NCBI RefSeq assembly: GCF_000422425.1
Contig: NZ_KE383829.1
Location: forward strand, 1-38,564
Length of the DNA stretch: 38,564 bases
Source of the DNA: Oceanospirillum beijerinckii DSM 7166
GTDB taxonomy: Bacteria > Pseudomonadota > Gammaproteobacteria > Pseudomonadales > Halomonadaceae
Direction of reading: 5' to 3'
Position 1 is the first letter of the stretch. Every line of letters begins with the position of its first letter. This document shows positions 1-7,720 of this stretch, piece by piece. The notes below the pieces were generated by a model. The model saw nothing but the letters and a program-made list of their open reading frames with translations. It was not told where the DNA came from and searched no databases. A program made the position numbers and the translations under genes.

Positions 1-149
1 CCGCGATATGCTCCCTGGATGGCTTGCAAATCCAGACTATCGACAACCTCTACAATAAAGCGAGCTAAATGATCTTCAGGCAGCCAGTCATCAATAGATG
101 GAGGAAGTAGATAAGGCGTTTGACGATCGATGGTACGAAAGCGACTCAT
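1..149 (-). CDS. IS1182-type transposase, N-terminal part (runs off the left edge)
   Basis: Reading the minus strand from the ATG at 149-147 gives MSRFRTIDRQTPYLLPPS followed by a DDWLPEDHLARF-like stretch and a VEVVDSLDL segment. This is the standard opening of IS1182/IS5-group transposases (DUF772 N-terminal domain preceding a DDE domain). About 49 codons are visible and the frame is still open at base 1, so the catalytic DDE part lies outside the window. The element points away from the flagellar genes. It sits directly against a broken IS66 gene, so it looks like an insertion into an older insertion sequence. Whether it is intact cannot be judged from here. Confidence 0.8.
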   Translation of the reverse strand, partial: MSRFRTIDRQTPYLLPPSIDDWLPEDHLARFIVEVVDSLDLQAIQGAYR

Positions 150-226
150 GATATATCCTGCTGGAACCTGAAAAGGGCTATTATCCTAGATCTGGATGAA
201 ATGGGCTAATAGTCCGACAGGCTGCT
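1..226 (-). mobile_element. Right-hand end of an IS1182-family insertion sequence
   Basis: Bases 150-226 are the non-coding leader and terminus of the element whose transposase begins at 149. Read on the minus strand, the terminus has two similar blocks: one with ATTAGCCCATTT and one with AATAGCCCTTTT. The IS66 reading frame resumes at about 221-227, which sets the approximate junction. In that frame a TGA occurs at 197-199, inside the inserted DNA. The exact terminal inverted repeat and target duplication cannot be fixed, because the other end is outside the window. Confidence 0.6.
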
Positions 227-1325
227 AAAGGTCAATATAAAGAAATCGGCTATCAGAAGCGGCAGGTCTTCGACATTGATATCACTCGAACCATTGTGGA
301 ATATCAGGCCCAAATACTCGAGGATGAACGGGGTCAACGTTTCGTTGCAGCATTTCCTGAAGGGGTCACATCCTCAGTCCAGTATGGGCCGGGTGTTAAA
401 GCTCATGCGGTTTATCTGTCCCAGTATCAACTGCTGCCTTATCAGCGGATAGAAGAGTATTTCTCACAGCAGCTTGGATTGCCTGTCAGTGCAGGAAGCC
501 TATTTAATTTTAATCAGCAGGCTGCACAGCAGATCCAGGTCCTGGGTGCTGAAGCCGTGATTAAACAATCACTCCGCACAGCTCCTGTTTTACATGTCGA
601 CGAAACAGGGATCAATATTGATGGCAAACGGCACTGGTTACATTCGGCCTCAACCGATCAGTGGACTTACTTCTCTTCACACCGTAAGCGCGGGCAGGAA
701 GCCATGGATGCGGCTGATATCCTGCCTGACTTCAAAGGTGTTCTTTGCCATGATCATTGGAAGCCTTATTATCAATATAAAAGCTGCCAGCATGCTCTGT
801 GTAATGCTCATCATCTGAGAGAGCTGGAAAGAGCCTGGGAGCAAGAAAGTCAAGCATGGGCCAAGTCACTTCAGGATCTACTTAAAGAGATGAACAAGGC
901 CACTTTGGAGCACGATGGGTTGGTGCCTCCAGAAGTCAGGCTCAGTTATCTCAAGCGATATAGAGCTATCTTAGAAGCTGGTGATGAGGAAAGCCCTCCT
1001 CCAGATGAAAGCCAACGTAAAGAAGGCCAGCGAGGGCGTTTGAAACGAAGTAAATCCAGGGCTTTGTTAGAAAGATTAAGGGCTTATGAGGATGACGTTC
1101 TCAGATTTTTGAGCGTCCCAGAAGTTCCTTTTACCAACAATCAGGATGACGAAAGTTCATCAAAAGATATCAGGTTGTTTCCGCAGCCATCAAGGAGCGG
1201 AACAGTTCTGCTTGATCCGCAGTTATCTCACATCATGCCGTAAGCAATCAGTATCAGCGAGTAATGCTTTAACCCTACTATTTTGTGGGCAGCTACCCGA
1301 TATTTTTGATCAGGCAGCTGAATAG
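227..1325 (+). pseudogene. IS66-family transposase (TnpC) remnant, truncated and frameshifted
   Basis: The frame opens at the IS junction with GQYKEIGYQKRQVFDIDITR, the zinc-domain-to-catalytic linker of IS66 transposases. The first start in this frame (GTG at 296) is therefore internal, not a real start. DDE-type residues are recognisable in HVDETG, CHDHW and AHHLRELE (about residues 102, 153 and 178 counted from 296). After VPFTNNQ (near 1143) the frame breaks. The expected C-terminus continues in another frame from about 1146 as MTKVHQKISGCFRSHQGAEQ and ends at TAG 1323-1325. The family normally reads NNQAE-DIRM here, so about six codons were lost out of frame. The 5' third of the gene is also missing, taken by the IS1182 insertion. 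Non-functional. Confidence 0.85.
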
Positions 1326-1667
1326 TTACGCTCACATTTGCTTGACCACGTCAGATACCATATCCTGGTGACTTACTTAATCTCTATATCGCCAAATGCG
1401 GTAGCCTTGTGTTACCTGTTTTTAAATTGCTTGATATAGTTTTGCTTTTTCCTTGGGTGAGTTGGTGTTGTCGCATAGGCACGGAGCCATATCTTATCTT
1501 CTGTTATCTTGGTTGGTCCGTTGTGAGTGATCGTGTTCTCAAGTTTTCAGTCTGGAACTTGCGATGAATTGAGGGTGGGGCGTAAGCTATACTGTAGAAG
1601 AGAGTGTTGGGTTTCTAAATGATACTCTGAGTCGTCTATGTTGTTTCTAAGAAATGGGGTAGGGGCT
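1326..1667. other. Gene-free spacer between IS66 remnant and fliD promoter region
   Basis: I find no open frame with a protein-like composition, no RNA gene and no convincing IS66 terminal repeat in this stretch. In related clusters flaG or a flagellin gene commonly precedes fliD; nothing resembling either is present. A TTTCTAAGAAA palindrome lies near 1644 but has no assigned role. Confidence 0.5.
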
Positions 1668-1694
1668 TAAAGAATAAGAAACTCATGCCGATAA
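1668..1694 (+). promoter_or_regulatory. Sigma-28 (FliA) promoter for fliD operon
   Basis: TAAA at 1668-1671, then exactly 15 bases, then GCCGATAA at 1687-1694. This matches the enterobacterial FliA consensus TAAA-N15-GCCGATAA completely. Transcription would start near 1702 and give a leader of about 210 bases before fliD. FliA is encoded in the same window (27959-28684). Confidence 0.85.
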
Positions 1695-1822
1695 CGTAAA
1701 TGCAGTTCTATAGATGCTTGTTAAACTGCTGTGCTTGGATTTAATGAAATTCTTGGTTTCTGAATGCCAGCTCCGGTTTTGATGGATTGCGCCCGATTAT
1801 AGATCGAGATCAGAGTTAAAGC

Positions 1823-1839
1823 TTGGTGCCAAAATTGCT
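1823..1839 (+). promoter_or_regulatory. Sigma-54 promoter candidate upstream of fliD
   Basis: TTGGTGCC-AAAA-TTGCT has the invariant GG (1825-1826) and GC (1837-1838) separated by ten bases, as sigma-54 -24/-12 elements require. The -12 block TTGCT fits TTGCW. The -24 block TGGTGCC departs from TGGCACG at several positions. A start near 1850 would leave a leader of about 60 bases. FleR (9974-11383) has the GAFTGA loop needed to activate sigma-54. Confidence 0.55.
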
Positions 1840-1912
1840 TGGTTCTGTATGTGGAATGTGTTTTTGTGTTAAGCGGTAAGTTTTTTCCGTATTTGCGCTG
1901 GAGGTTAGAGCT

Positions 1913-3361
1913 ATGAATCCTATGTTAGGTATTGGTTCCGGACTGGATCTAAATACAATGCTGGATAGTTTGGTCAGGGTGGCTAGCGAGCCTAAGGTTA
2001 AGCAGCTAGGGCAGAAAGAGGTTGAAGCGAAGGATGCAGTTTCTGGTTTAGGGGCTTTAAAAAGCCTGTTATCCAGCTTTCAGAGCGCGGCGGACGCCCT
2101 AAAAGATACATCTGAATACAGTAAGCGATCTGCAACTGTGACCCAGCCCTCAAGTGGAGAGGTTCTAACTGCAACGGCCGATGAGAGTGCTGTCTCAGGA
2201 ACTTATAATATTGTTGTTAATGATATAGCTAAGGGGTCTAGAGTTTCGACAGCCCAGATTCCTGGTGGGCATGATGATGCATTGACCTTTAGTGGAGCCC
2301 CTGATGCTAATGGTGTTAAAGATACATTGGAGTTTTATATTGACGGGAATGCCTCGTTCACTCCGTTTTCTATCGATCTCAAGGATGGCATGTCTTTGAA
2401 TGATATGGCTTCTGCTATCAGCTCGCATGAAGATAATTTTGGTGTAACTGCAACGGTTATTGATGGGCGTTTGGTCTACGACTCTTCTGTTTTGGGTGCA
2501 GATAATAATTTGGAGTCAAAAACATCACTATTGGCAAATGTACAGTTTTCTGTCGGTAAGGATTTGACCGGGTTTACAGATTCGCCAGCTAGTGTTGTGG
2601 ATGCGGGAGATGTTACGTTAAGGGTTGCACAAGATGCAAGCATTGAAATTAACGGAATCCCTATTACTAAGGATAGTAATGATCTTGGTGGTGTTATTAC
2701 AGGGGTTTCTCTTACTCTTACAGATTCAGCCCCAGGAGAGGTGTCAACAGTAACTGTTGCTCAAGATACATCTTCAATCAAGAGCAAGATAGAGGCGTAT
2801 GCTAGTGCCTACAATAAGCTGCGAGAAGGAATGAATGAGCTTAAAGGTAACTATGATAAAGATGCAGAGCAGTTTGTTTATGGCAAGCTATCAGGTGATC
2901 CTATTATCAGGAATATTGAGTCTGTTTTGGGTGGGATACTGACTCAACAGGTGGTCGGTGCCGCTTCTGGTGCGGATACCCTGTATGCCATTGGTCTTGA
3001 GATTGAAAGTGATGGTACTCTCAGTGTTGATAGTGCGCGCTTGGATGATGCGGTGAGTGAAAACTTTGATGATCTTGAGAAACTTTTTACTGGTGATAAT
3101 GGTATTGCAACACTAACCAGTGAACGGATGGATGCTTATCTTGGTTTTGATGGTGTTATTAAGGGTAAAGAAGACTCTTATAATGATATACTTGATGACT
3201 TGGAGGTGCAGTATGAGGCTCATGCCCGTTATATTGAGGGGTATCAGGCAACGCTAATGAAACAGTTTACTGCATTGGATAGTACCGTGTCACGCTTGCA
3301 GGGTACAATGAGTCAAATTGCTCCGCAGTTAGCTGCGCTGTCAAATATTTCATATTCATAA
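1913..3361 (+). CDS. fliD: FliD, flagellar filament cap (hook-associated protein 2)
   Basis: 482 residues, a normal length for FliD. The N-terminal D0 signature is GIGSGLDLNTMLDSLV, followed by the coiled-coil-forming start typical of FliD_N. The variable middle leads into a C-terminal FliD_C region containing ASAYNKLREGMNELKGNYD and ending in a long helical segment (YIEGYQATLMKQFTALDSTV) of the kind that packs in the cap leg. FliD is exported and forms the pentameric cap under which flagellin folds. The ATG at 1913 follows GGAGG (about 1901-1905) at suitable spacing. It is first in a run with fliS and the glycosylation genes, and it is the gene closest to both promoter candidates. Confidence 0.95.
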   Translation: MNPMLGIGSGLDLNTMLDSLVRVASEPKVKQLGQKEVEAKDAVSGLGALKSLLSSFQSAADALKDTSEYSKRSATVTQPSSGEVLTATADESAVSGTYNIVVNDIAKGSRVSTAQIPGGHDDALTFSGAPDANGVKDTLEFYIDGNASFTPFSIDLKDGMSLNDMASAISSHEDNFGVTATVIDGRLVYDSSVLGADNNLESKTSLLANVQFSVGKDLTGFTDSPASVVDAGDVTLRVAQDASIEINGIPITKDSNDLGGVITGVSLTLTDSAPGEVSTVTVAQDTSSIKSKIEAYASAYNKLREGMNELKGNYDKDAEQFVYGKLSGDPIIRNIESVLGGILTQQVVGAASGADTLYAIGLEIESDGTLSVDSARLDDAVSENFDDLEKLFTGDNGIATLTSERMDAYLGFDGVIKGKEDSYNDILDDLEVQYEAHARYIEGYQATLMKQFTALDSTVSRLQGTMSQIAPQLAALSNISYS

Positions 3362-3387
3362 GCTGACATAACTTAGGCGAATTAATT

Positions 3388-3804
3388 ATGAGAAAAGCCT
3401 TGCGTCAATATCAAACTGTAAACTTAGAAAGTGATATTGAAAGTGCATCGCCTTATAGAATAACGCAATTGCTACTTGAGGGTTGTTTGCGTTTTATGAA
3501 ACAGGCTCGGTTTGCAATTGAGAAAGAAGATTACGAAAAAAAGGGTTTCTTTATTTCAAAGTCTTCTGCAATTATTTTGACGTTAGCAGGATCTATTGAT
3601 CGGGAAAAAAGTCCTGAGCTATCCGATAATCTGGTGAATCTATATGACTTTTGTTTAGATCGGTTGTTAGCTGCATCAGTAGAGATGAATGTGACCAAAA
3701 TTGATGATGCTATTGATGTGCTTCAAGAGATAAAAACAGGTTGGGATGCGATTACTGATGATGACGTTGCGAAAGCTGAGATGATGAGAAAAAAAGATGG
3801 GTGA
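3388..3804 (+). CDS. fliS: FliS, flagellin export chaperone
   Basis: 138 residues, all helical in character. The opening RKALRQYQTVNLESDIESASPYRITQLLLEG matches the FliS pattern (Y-x3-x-ESAsP-x-x-L-x-x-L-L-x-G), including the A-x-P-h-x-h-x-x-L-L-y-x-G helix that binds the flagellin C-terminus. FliS keeps flagellin unpolymerised in the cytoplasm until export. It lies 26 bases after fliD, and its last 8 bases overlap the start of the Maf gene, so the two are probably translationally coupled. From this gene rightwards the DNA becomes noticeably AT-rich compared with the fliE-fliN region. Confidence 0.92.
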   Translation: MRKALRQYQTVNLESDIESASPYRITQLLLEGCLRFMKQARFAIEKEDYEKKGFFISKSSAIILTLAGSIDREKSPELSDNLVNLYDFCLDRLLAASVEMNVTKIDDAIDVLQEIKTGWDAITDDDVAKAEMMRKKDG

Positions 3805-5953
3805 AGATATTAAGCTTTCTGATGATGCGGCTAAATTAGCTGCGTTTTTTATGTTGAGACTTGAGTCAAACTTGAAAGCTTTTGAAAAGGTTGATTCATC
3901 GATATATGAAGAGTTCAAGGATTACTCAGAAAATAATTATTTTTTGATTTTTGATGACGAAGGGCGGGTTAACTTGCTTGATGCGTCGTCAGGCGGGCTT
4001 GTTTATGATAAAAATCCGTATGAACAAATAATTAATAACTTAGAAACCTATCGAAAGTCTCCTATATTTAATTCAGCAATATGTATTAATGGTGAGAAAC
4101 CTAAAGAAGGTAATCCCAATTTTGTTCATAATACCTTGGTGTACAATATTGGGCAGGCTCAGGCTAAAGTGCTTAGCCGAAGTTTGATTGATAGGATTAA
4201 TCGTGATAATGATACTAATCCTTATCAAATTAGTAGTGCTATTCGTGCTAGCGATGATGTTAAAGATCTTCCGGTTGAAGTAGGTAGTATGGTTTGCCTA
4301 TCAATTGGTTTGGGATTTGATGTAGAGAAGTTGTATCTTGAACATGATATTGCTAACTTATATATTATTGAACCCGATAAAGATGTTTTTTATGCGAGTA
4401 TGCAGTTGGTCGACTGGAAAAAAGTAATAGATAAGATGGAAGCCAAAGGCTTTACGATTTCTATTATGCTATCAGATGACTTTGATGAGTTGCTAGGCTT
4501 GTTTTCGCACTCGGTCTCTTTAGTTGGTAGGCATACTCTTGGTGGGTGTTATATTTATTCGGCCTTTTTTAAAGAATGTTATAGTGATCTTTTTGAGGGC
4601 TTAAAGAATAGGATATCTCGTGATCTAACTGCCGGTTTTGGGTTTTATGATGATTCGAGAATGAGTGTTGCTCATACTTATCATAACTTTAAGAATAAAA
4701 TTCCGTCGATTAAGAAAGACTTTAGTGTTAATAAGGATTTTGGTCAGAAAGATGTTCCTGTCTTTGTTGTTGGTAATGGGCCGTCTTTAGATAAAGATTT
4801 AGAGTATATAAAGAATAATCAGGAGGCTGCGGTTGTAATTAGTTGCGGTACGTCGTTAGGTGCGCTGTATCATAAAAATATTAAACCTGATATCTATGTG
4901 GAATTAGAAAGGCCGTACGATACGGTAAGTTTATTAGAAAATATTTCTGATGATATTGGCGATTTTCTATCTGATACAATTTTTGTTGGGATGTCGCAGG
5001 TGCATCCTGATTTGTTTCAGTTCTTTGGTAGAGGTGGGCAAATGCCCAAGGATACTGAATCAGGTTCTCTGCTGGTAAGAAAGCTATTTGCTGATGAGGG
5101 GGTTTCTCTTGTAACAGGGGTCGGCCCTAGTTGTGTTCATTCAGGTTTTACCGTTGCTGTATTGCTTGGCTTTAGGCAGGTCTACTTCTTTGGTGTCGAT
5201 ATGGGATATCGATCGAGTGAGCATCATCATTCTAAATATAGCATTTATAATCAAATGAATGATGAGCGTAAGGAAGCCTATACACCTAAACTAAAAGGTG
5301 CATCTGAATTTGAGCCTAATTTTGGTGATGAGGTTGTTTATTCATCAGGCTTCTACCCTATGTATAAGGTGAAGCTGGATCAGATTGTAAGTGCTTTTGT
5401 TAAAGCCTTTCCTAAAAATATGAAAGTGTACAACTGTAGTGATGGTGCTAAGATTCTTGGTGCGGAGCCTGTGCATTCTTTTGATCTGGATTTAAATCCT
5501 TTGGAGATCAACAAGGCCTCAATGCTGCAGCAGATATATGAATCGCACTTTTCATATGTAGCTGATGATTTGGCGCTAAAAGAGATTGAAACAGAGATTC
5601 AGCAATCTATTGAGGTTGTTGATGATGTTTGTAATTGGTTTCAGGATGTAATTTATCCTGTAGAGACAGTGCCTGAGGCTCAGAGTTTGTTGGATAAAAT
5701 ATCTTATGGGTTTCAAGAAGATAAAGAGTTGATATCTGATGATGATGCGTGGATATATACAATATTTAATGGCTCTGTACTTTATTGTTTAAGCGCAGTG
5801 AGTAATATGCTTTATTTTCCTACTGATGAGAATGTGAGGATATCATCGTTTAATATGGCAATGGAGTCAGTGAGAGAGTTCTTTGTTTTGTTGAGAGATG
5901 ATTATAAGAAGGGTGCAATGACCGCTTATGATCACAGTATTCATTATTTTTAG
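3797..5953 (+). CDS. Maf-family flagellin glycosyltransferase (motility associated factor, DUF115/MptE-like)
   Basis: 718 residues. The central domain begins with VPVFVVGNGPSLDKDLEYI (GNGPSLD at about 326-332) and continues with VISCGTSLGALYHKNIKPD, the DUF115 (6-hydroxymethylpterin pyrophosphokinase MptE-like) core of Maf proteins. Further conserved pieces include GVGPSCVHSGFTVAVLLGF and YFFGVDMGY. The N-terminal 270 residues contain the Maf N-terminal region with CLSIGLGFDVEKLYLEHDI. Maf enzymes in Campylobacter, Helicobacter and Aeromonas transfer pseudaminic or legionaminic acid from CMP-sugar to flagellin Ser/Thr in the cytoplasm. Its position next to fliS and a sugar amidotransferase supports that job here. 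The donor sugar is inferred. A hand count of one line (4321-4380) gives 28% GC, against 52% for 12901-12960. Confidence 0.85.
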   Translation: MGEDIKLSDDAAKLAAFFMLRLESNLKAFEKVDSSIYEEFKDYSENNYFLIFDDEGRVNLLDASSGGLVYDKNPYEQIINNLETYRKSPIFNSAICINGEKPKEGNPNFVHNTLVYNIGQAQAKVLSRSLIDRINRDNDTNPYQISSAIRASDDVKDLPVEVGSMVCLSIGLGFDVEKLYLEHDIANLYIIEPDKDVFYASMQLVDWKKVIDKMEAKGFTISIMLSDDFDELLGLFSHSVSLVGRHTLGGCYIYSAFFKECYSDLFEGLKNRISRDLTAGFGFYDDSRMSVAHTYHNFKNKIPSIKKDFSVNKDFGQKDVPVFVVGNGPSLDKDLEYIKNNQEAAVVISCGTSLGALYHKNIKPDIYVELERPYDTVSLLENISDDIGDFLSDTIFVGMSQVHPDLFQFFGRGGQMPKDTESGSLLVRKLFADEGVSLVTGVGPSCVHSGFTVAVLLGFRQVYFFGVDMGYRSSEHHHSKYSIYNQMNDERKEAYTPKLKGASEFEPNFGDEVVYSSGFYPMYKVKLDQIVSAFVKAFPKNMKVYNCSDGAKILGAEPVHSFDLDLNPLEINKASMLQQIYESHFSYVADDLALKEIETEIQQSIEVVDDVCNWFQDVIYPVETVPEAQSLLDKISYGFQEDKELISDDDAWIYTIFNGSVLYCLSAVSNMLYFPTDENVRISSFNMAMESVREFFVLLRDDYKKGAMTAYDHSIHYF

Positions 5954-5962
5954 GGAAGAGCT

Positions 5963-7105
5963 ATGTTGCAGTATTGTTCTAGCTGCTTGATCCCTGTCAC
6001 CAGGCCAGAGCAAGTATTTGTTGATGGTGTTTGTGATGCATGTCATTCGGCTGAGGCTAAGCATAAAGAAATTGATTGGCAAGCGCGTGAGAATGAGTTT
6101 CGAAATATTTTAGATCGTTATCGCGGTGATGGTTCTGCCTATGACTGTATTATACCTGTCAGTGGTGGTAAGGATAGTTGTTATCAAGCGTTGATTATGC
6201 GGGATAAGTATGGGATGACACCTTTGTGTGTTACGCATACTCCCTGTGAGTTAACCGAAGTTGGTCTGAAAAACCTTAACTTCCTAAGGGATCAGGGCTT
6301 TGACTTGATTCAGGTATCAGGTAATCGTAAGAGTTATCGTGAGCTAGTGCGTATTGGTTTCTTTAAGTTGGGAGACTGTTGTTGGCCTGAGCATATCGGT
6401 ATTTTTACTGCGCCTATTCGTGTTGCTGTTAACTATAATATACCTCTTTTGATTTGGGGGGAAAACTCTCAGTTCGAGTATGGCGGTCCTGCCTCTCATA
6501 AAGAAAATAATTATCTGGACCGAAATTGGTTGGAACAGTTTCAGATGAGCGGTCATCGACTGTCTGATGTTGTGCATGATGGTGTTGATTTAAACTCGAT
6601 TAAAACATTACTTTATCCCAGCGATGAGGAGTTAAAGCGTGTAGGTGTGACGGGATTATTCCTTGGTTATTATGAAAAGTGGGACTCTCGCCGCAATACA
6701 GATCTTTGTTGTTCGCTTGGTTGGAGTAAAAATCCAGATGGTCCTGTAGAGGGCGCTTACAACGATATTGAAAATTTAGATTGTAAGTGGATTGGTGGGC
6801 TTCACGACTATATGAAGTTCATTAAGTATGGCTATGGTCGGGCGACAGATCAGTTGTGTATTGAGGTTCGTGCTGGACGGATGACGCGTGAAGAGGCAGT
6901 TGAGGAGCTAAAACATACCTCTGAGGGGAAGATTCCTTGGAAGTATGTGCCTGATTTTCTTGACTATCTAAGCATTACGGAAAATGAGTTTCTCACTAAC
7001 CTGGATCGCTTCACCAATCGTATGTTGTTTGAACGGGATGAAGAGACCGGTGAATTGAAAAAGGATGCTGATGGCAATCTCATTAGACGCTTTCTTCCAG
7101 GTTGA
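5963..7105 (+). CDS. N-acetyl sugar amidotransferase (PseA/WbpG/PtmG family)
   Basis: 380 residues. Two Cys pairs near the N-terminus (C5-x2-C8 and C24-x2-C27) form a probable zinc site. They are followed by the PP-loop ATP-pyrophosphatase motif VSGGKDS (about residues 66-72). Further family landmarks are THTPCELTEVGLKNLNFL, GDCCWPEHIG and LIWGENSQFEYGG. These enzymes adenylate the acetyl oxygen of an N-acetyl group and replace it with ammonia, giving an acetamidino group (e.g. Pse5Ac7Am, Leg5Am7Ac, ManNAc3NAmA). The ammonia comes from the HisH/HisF-like pair that follows directly (hisH starts 6 bases after the stop). GAAGAG 9 to 14 bases ahead of ATG 5963 is a usable ribosome site. The exact sugar cannot be told from sequence alone. 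Confidence 0.85.
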   Translation: MLQYCSSCLIPVTRPEQVFVDGVCDACHSAEAKHKEIDWQARENEFRNILDRYRGDGSAYDCIIPVSGGKDSCYQALIMRDKYGMTPLCVTHTPCELTEVGLKNLNFLRDQGFDLIQVSGNRKSYRELVRIGFFKLGDCCWPEHIGIFTAPIRVAVNYNIPLLIWGENSQFEYGGPASHKENNYLDRNWLEQFQMSGHRLSDVVHDGVDLNSIKTLLYPSDEELKRVGVTGLFLGYYEKWDSRRNTDLCCSLGWSKNPDGPVEGAYNDIENLDCKWIGGLHDYMKFIKYGYGRATDQLCIEVRAGRMTREEAVEELKHTSEGKIPWKYVPDFLDYLSITENEFLTNLDRFTNRMLFERDEETGELKKDADGNLIRRFLPG

Positions 7106-7111
7106 TTGTTT

Positions 7112-7720
7112 ATGGTGACTATAGTTGATCTCGGTATTGGTAATATTGGTAGCATTTCTAAAGTGTTGCGTTATTTGGGGGTTGAGCATGAAGTTGTTAC
7201 TGGGCCCGATCAACTTGCTGTGGCAGAGAAAATTATACTACCTGGAGTTGGCAGTTTTTCTGAGGGTGCAAAAAGGCTTGACGAAACAGGGTTTCGAGCT
7301 GCTCTTTTGCAAGCAGTGCAAGAAAGGGGGGTCCCACTATTAGGGATTTGCGTTGGAATGCAATTGCTTGCTCGAACTGGCTTTGAAGGCGGTGAGTGTC
7401 AGGGGTTGGGTTTAATTGATGGTGTTGTGAGTAAAATTGATGATATGGGGGGGCAGTTACAGATCCCTCATATGGGGTGGAACGATGTTAAGTTGCCTTC
7501 ACTCCCTGTTTTTGATGCTATTCCTGGTCTCAGTTGTTTTTATTTTGTCCACAGCTATGCAATGTTGCTGAATGAAGAAGTTGAGGCGGCCTATGCTTAT
7601 TATGGTCAGCCAGTTTTGGCTTTTGTGAATAAAAATAATATCTATGGTGTGCAGTTTCATCCGGAAAAAAGCCAGCAGGCGGGTCTTACTTTTTTGAGGA
7701 ATTTTGTTGAAAAATGTTAA
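7112..7720 (+). CDS. hisH: HisH-type glutamine amidotransferase subunit serving sugar amidation (HisH2)
   Basis: 202 residues from ATG 7112; an in-frame TTG six bases earlier is less likely because family members begin MVTIVD. The class I glutaminase triad is present: Cys80 in GICVGMQ, His183 and Glu185 in GVQFHPEKS. The oxyanion-side PGVGSF motif is at about 44-49. HisH hydrolyses glutamine and passes ammonia to a HisF-type partner. Here the neighbours are an amidotransferase and Maf rather than his biosynthesis genes, so its role is most likely ammonia supply for an acetamidino sugar, as for HisH2 in the Pseudomonas O-antigen locus. It overlaps the next gene by 7 bases. Runs of six and seven G occur inside it (7326-7331 and 7447-7453). 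Confidence 0.88.
   Translation: MVTIVDLGIGNIGSISKVLRYLGVEHEVVTGPDQLAVAEKIILPGVGSFSEGAKRLDETGFRAALLQAVQERGVPLLGICVGMQLLARTGFEGGECQGLGLIDGVVSKIDDMGGQLQIPHMGWNDVKLPSLPVFDAIPGLSCFYFVHSYAMLLNEEVEAAYAYYGQPVLAFVNKNNIYGVQFHPEKSQQAGLTFLRNFVEKC

Noticed and set aside
296-1243. A 315-residue intact transposase gene starting at GTG 296
   Set aside because: The IS66 frame is already open upstream of 296, and the C-terminus is frameshifted; this is a fragment of a pseudogene.
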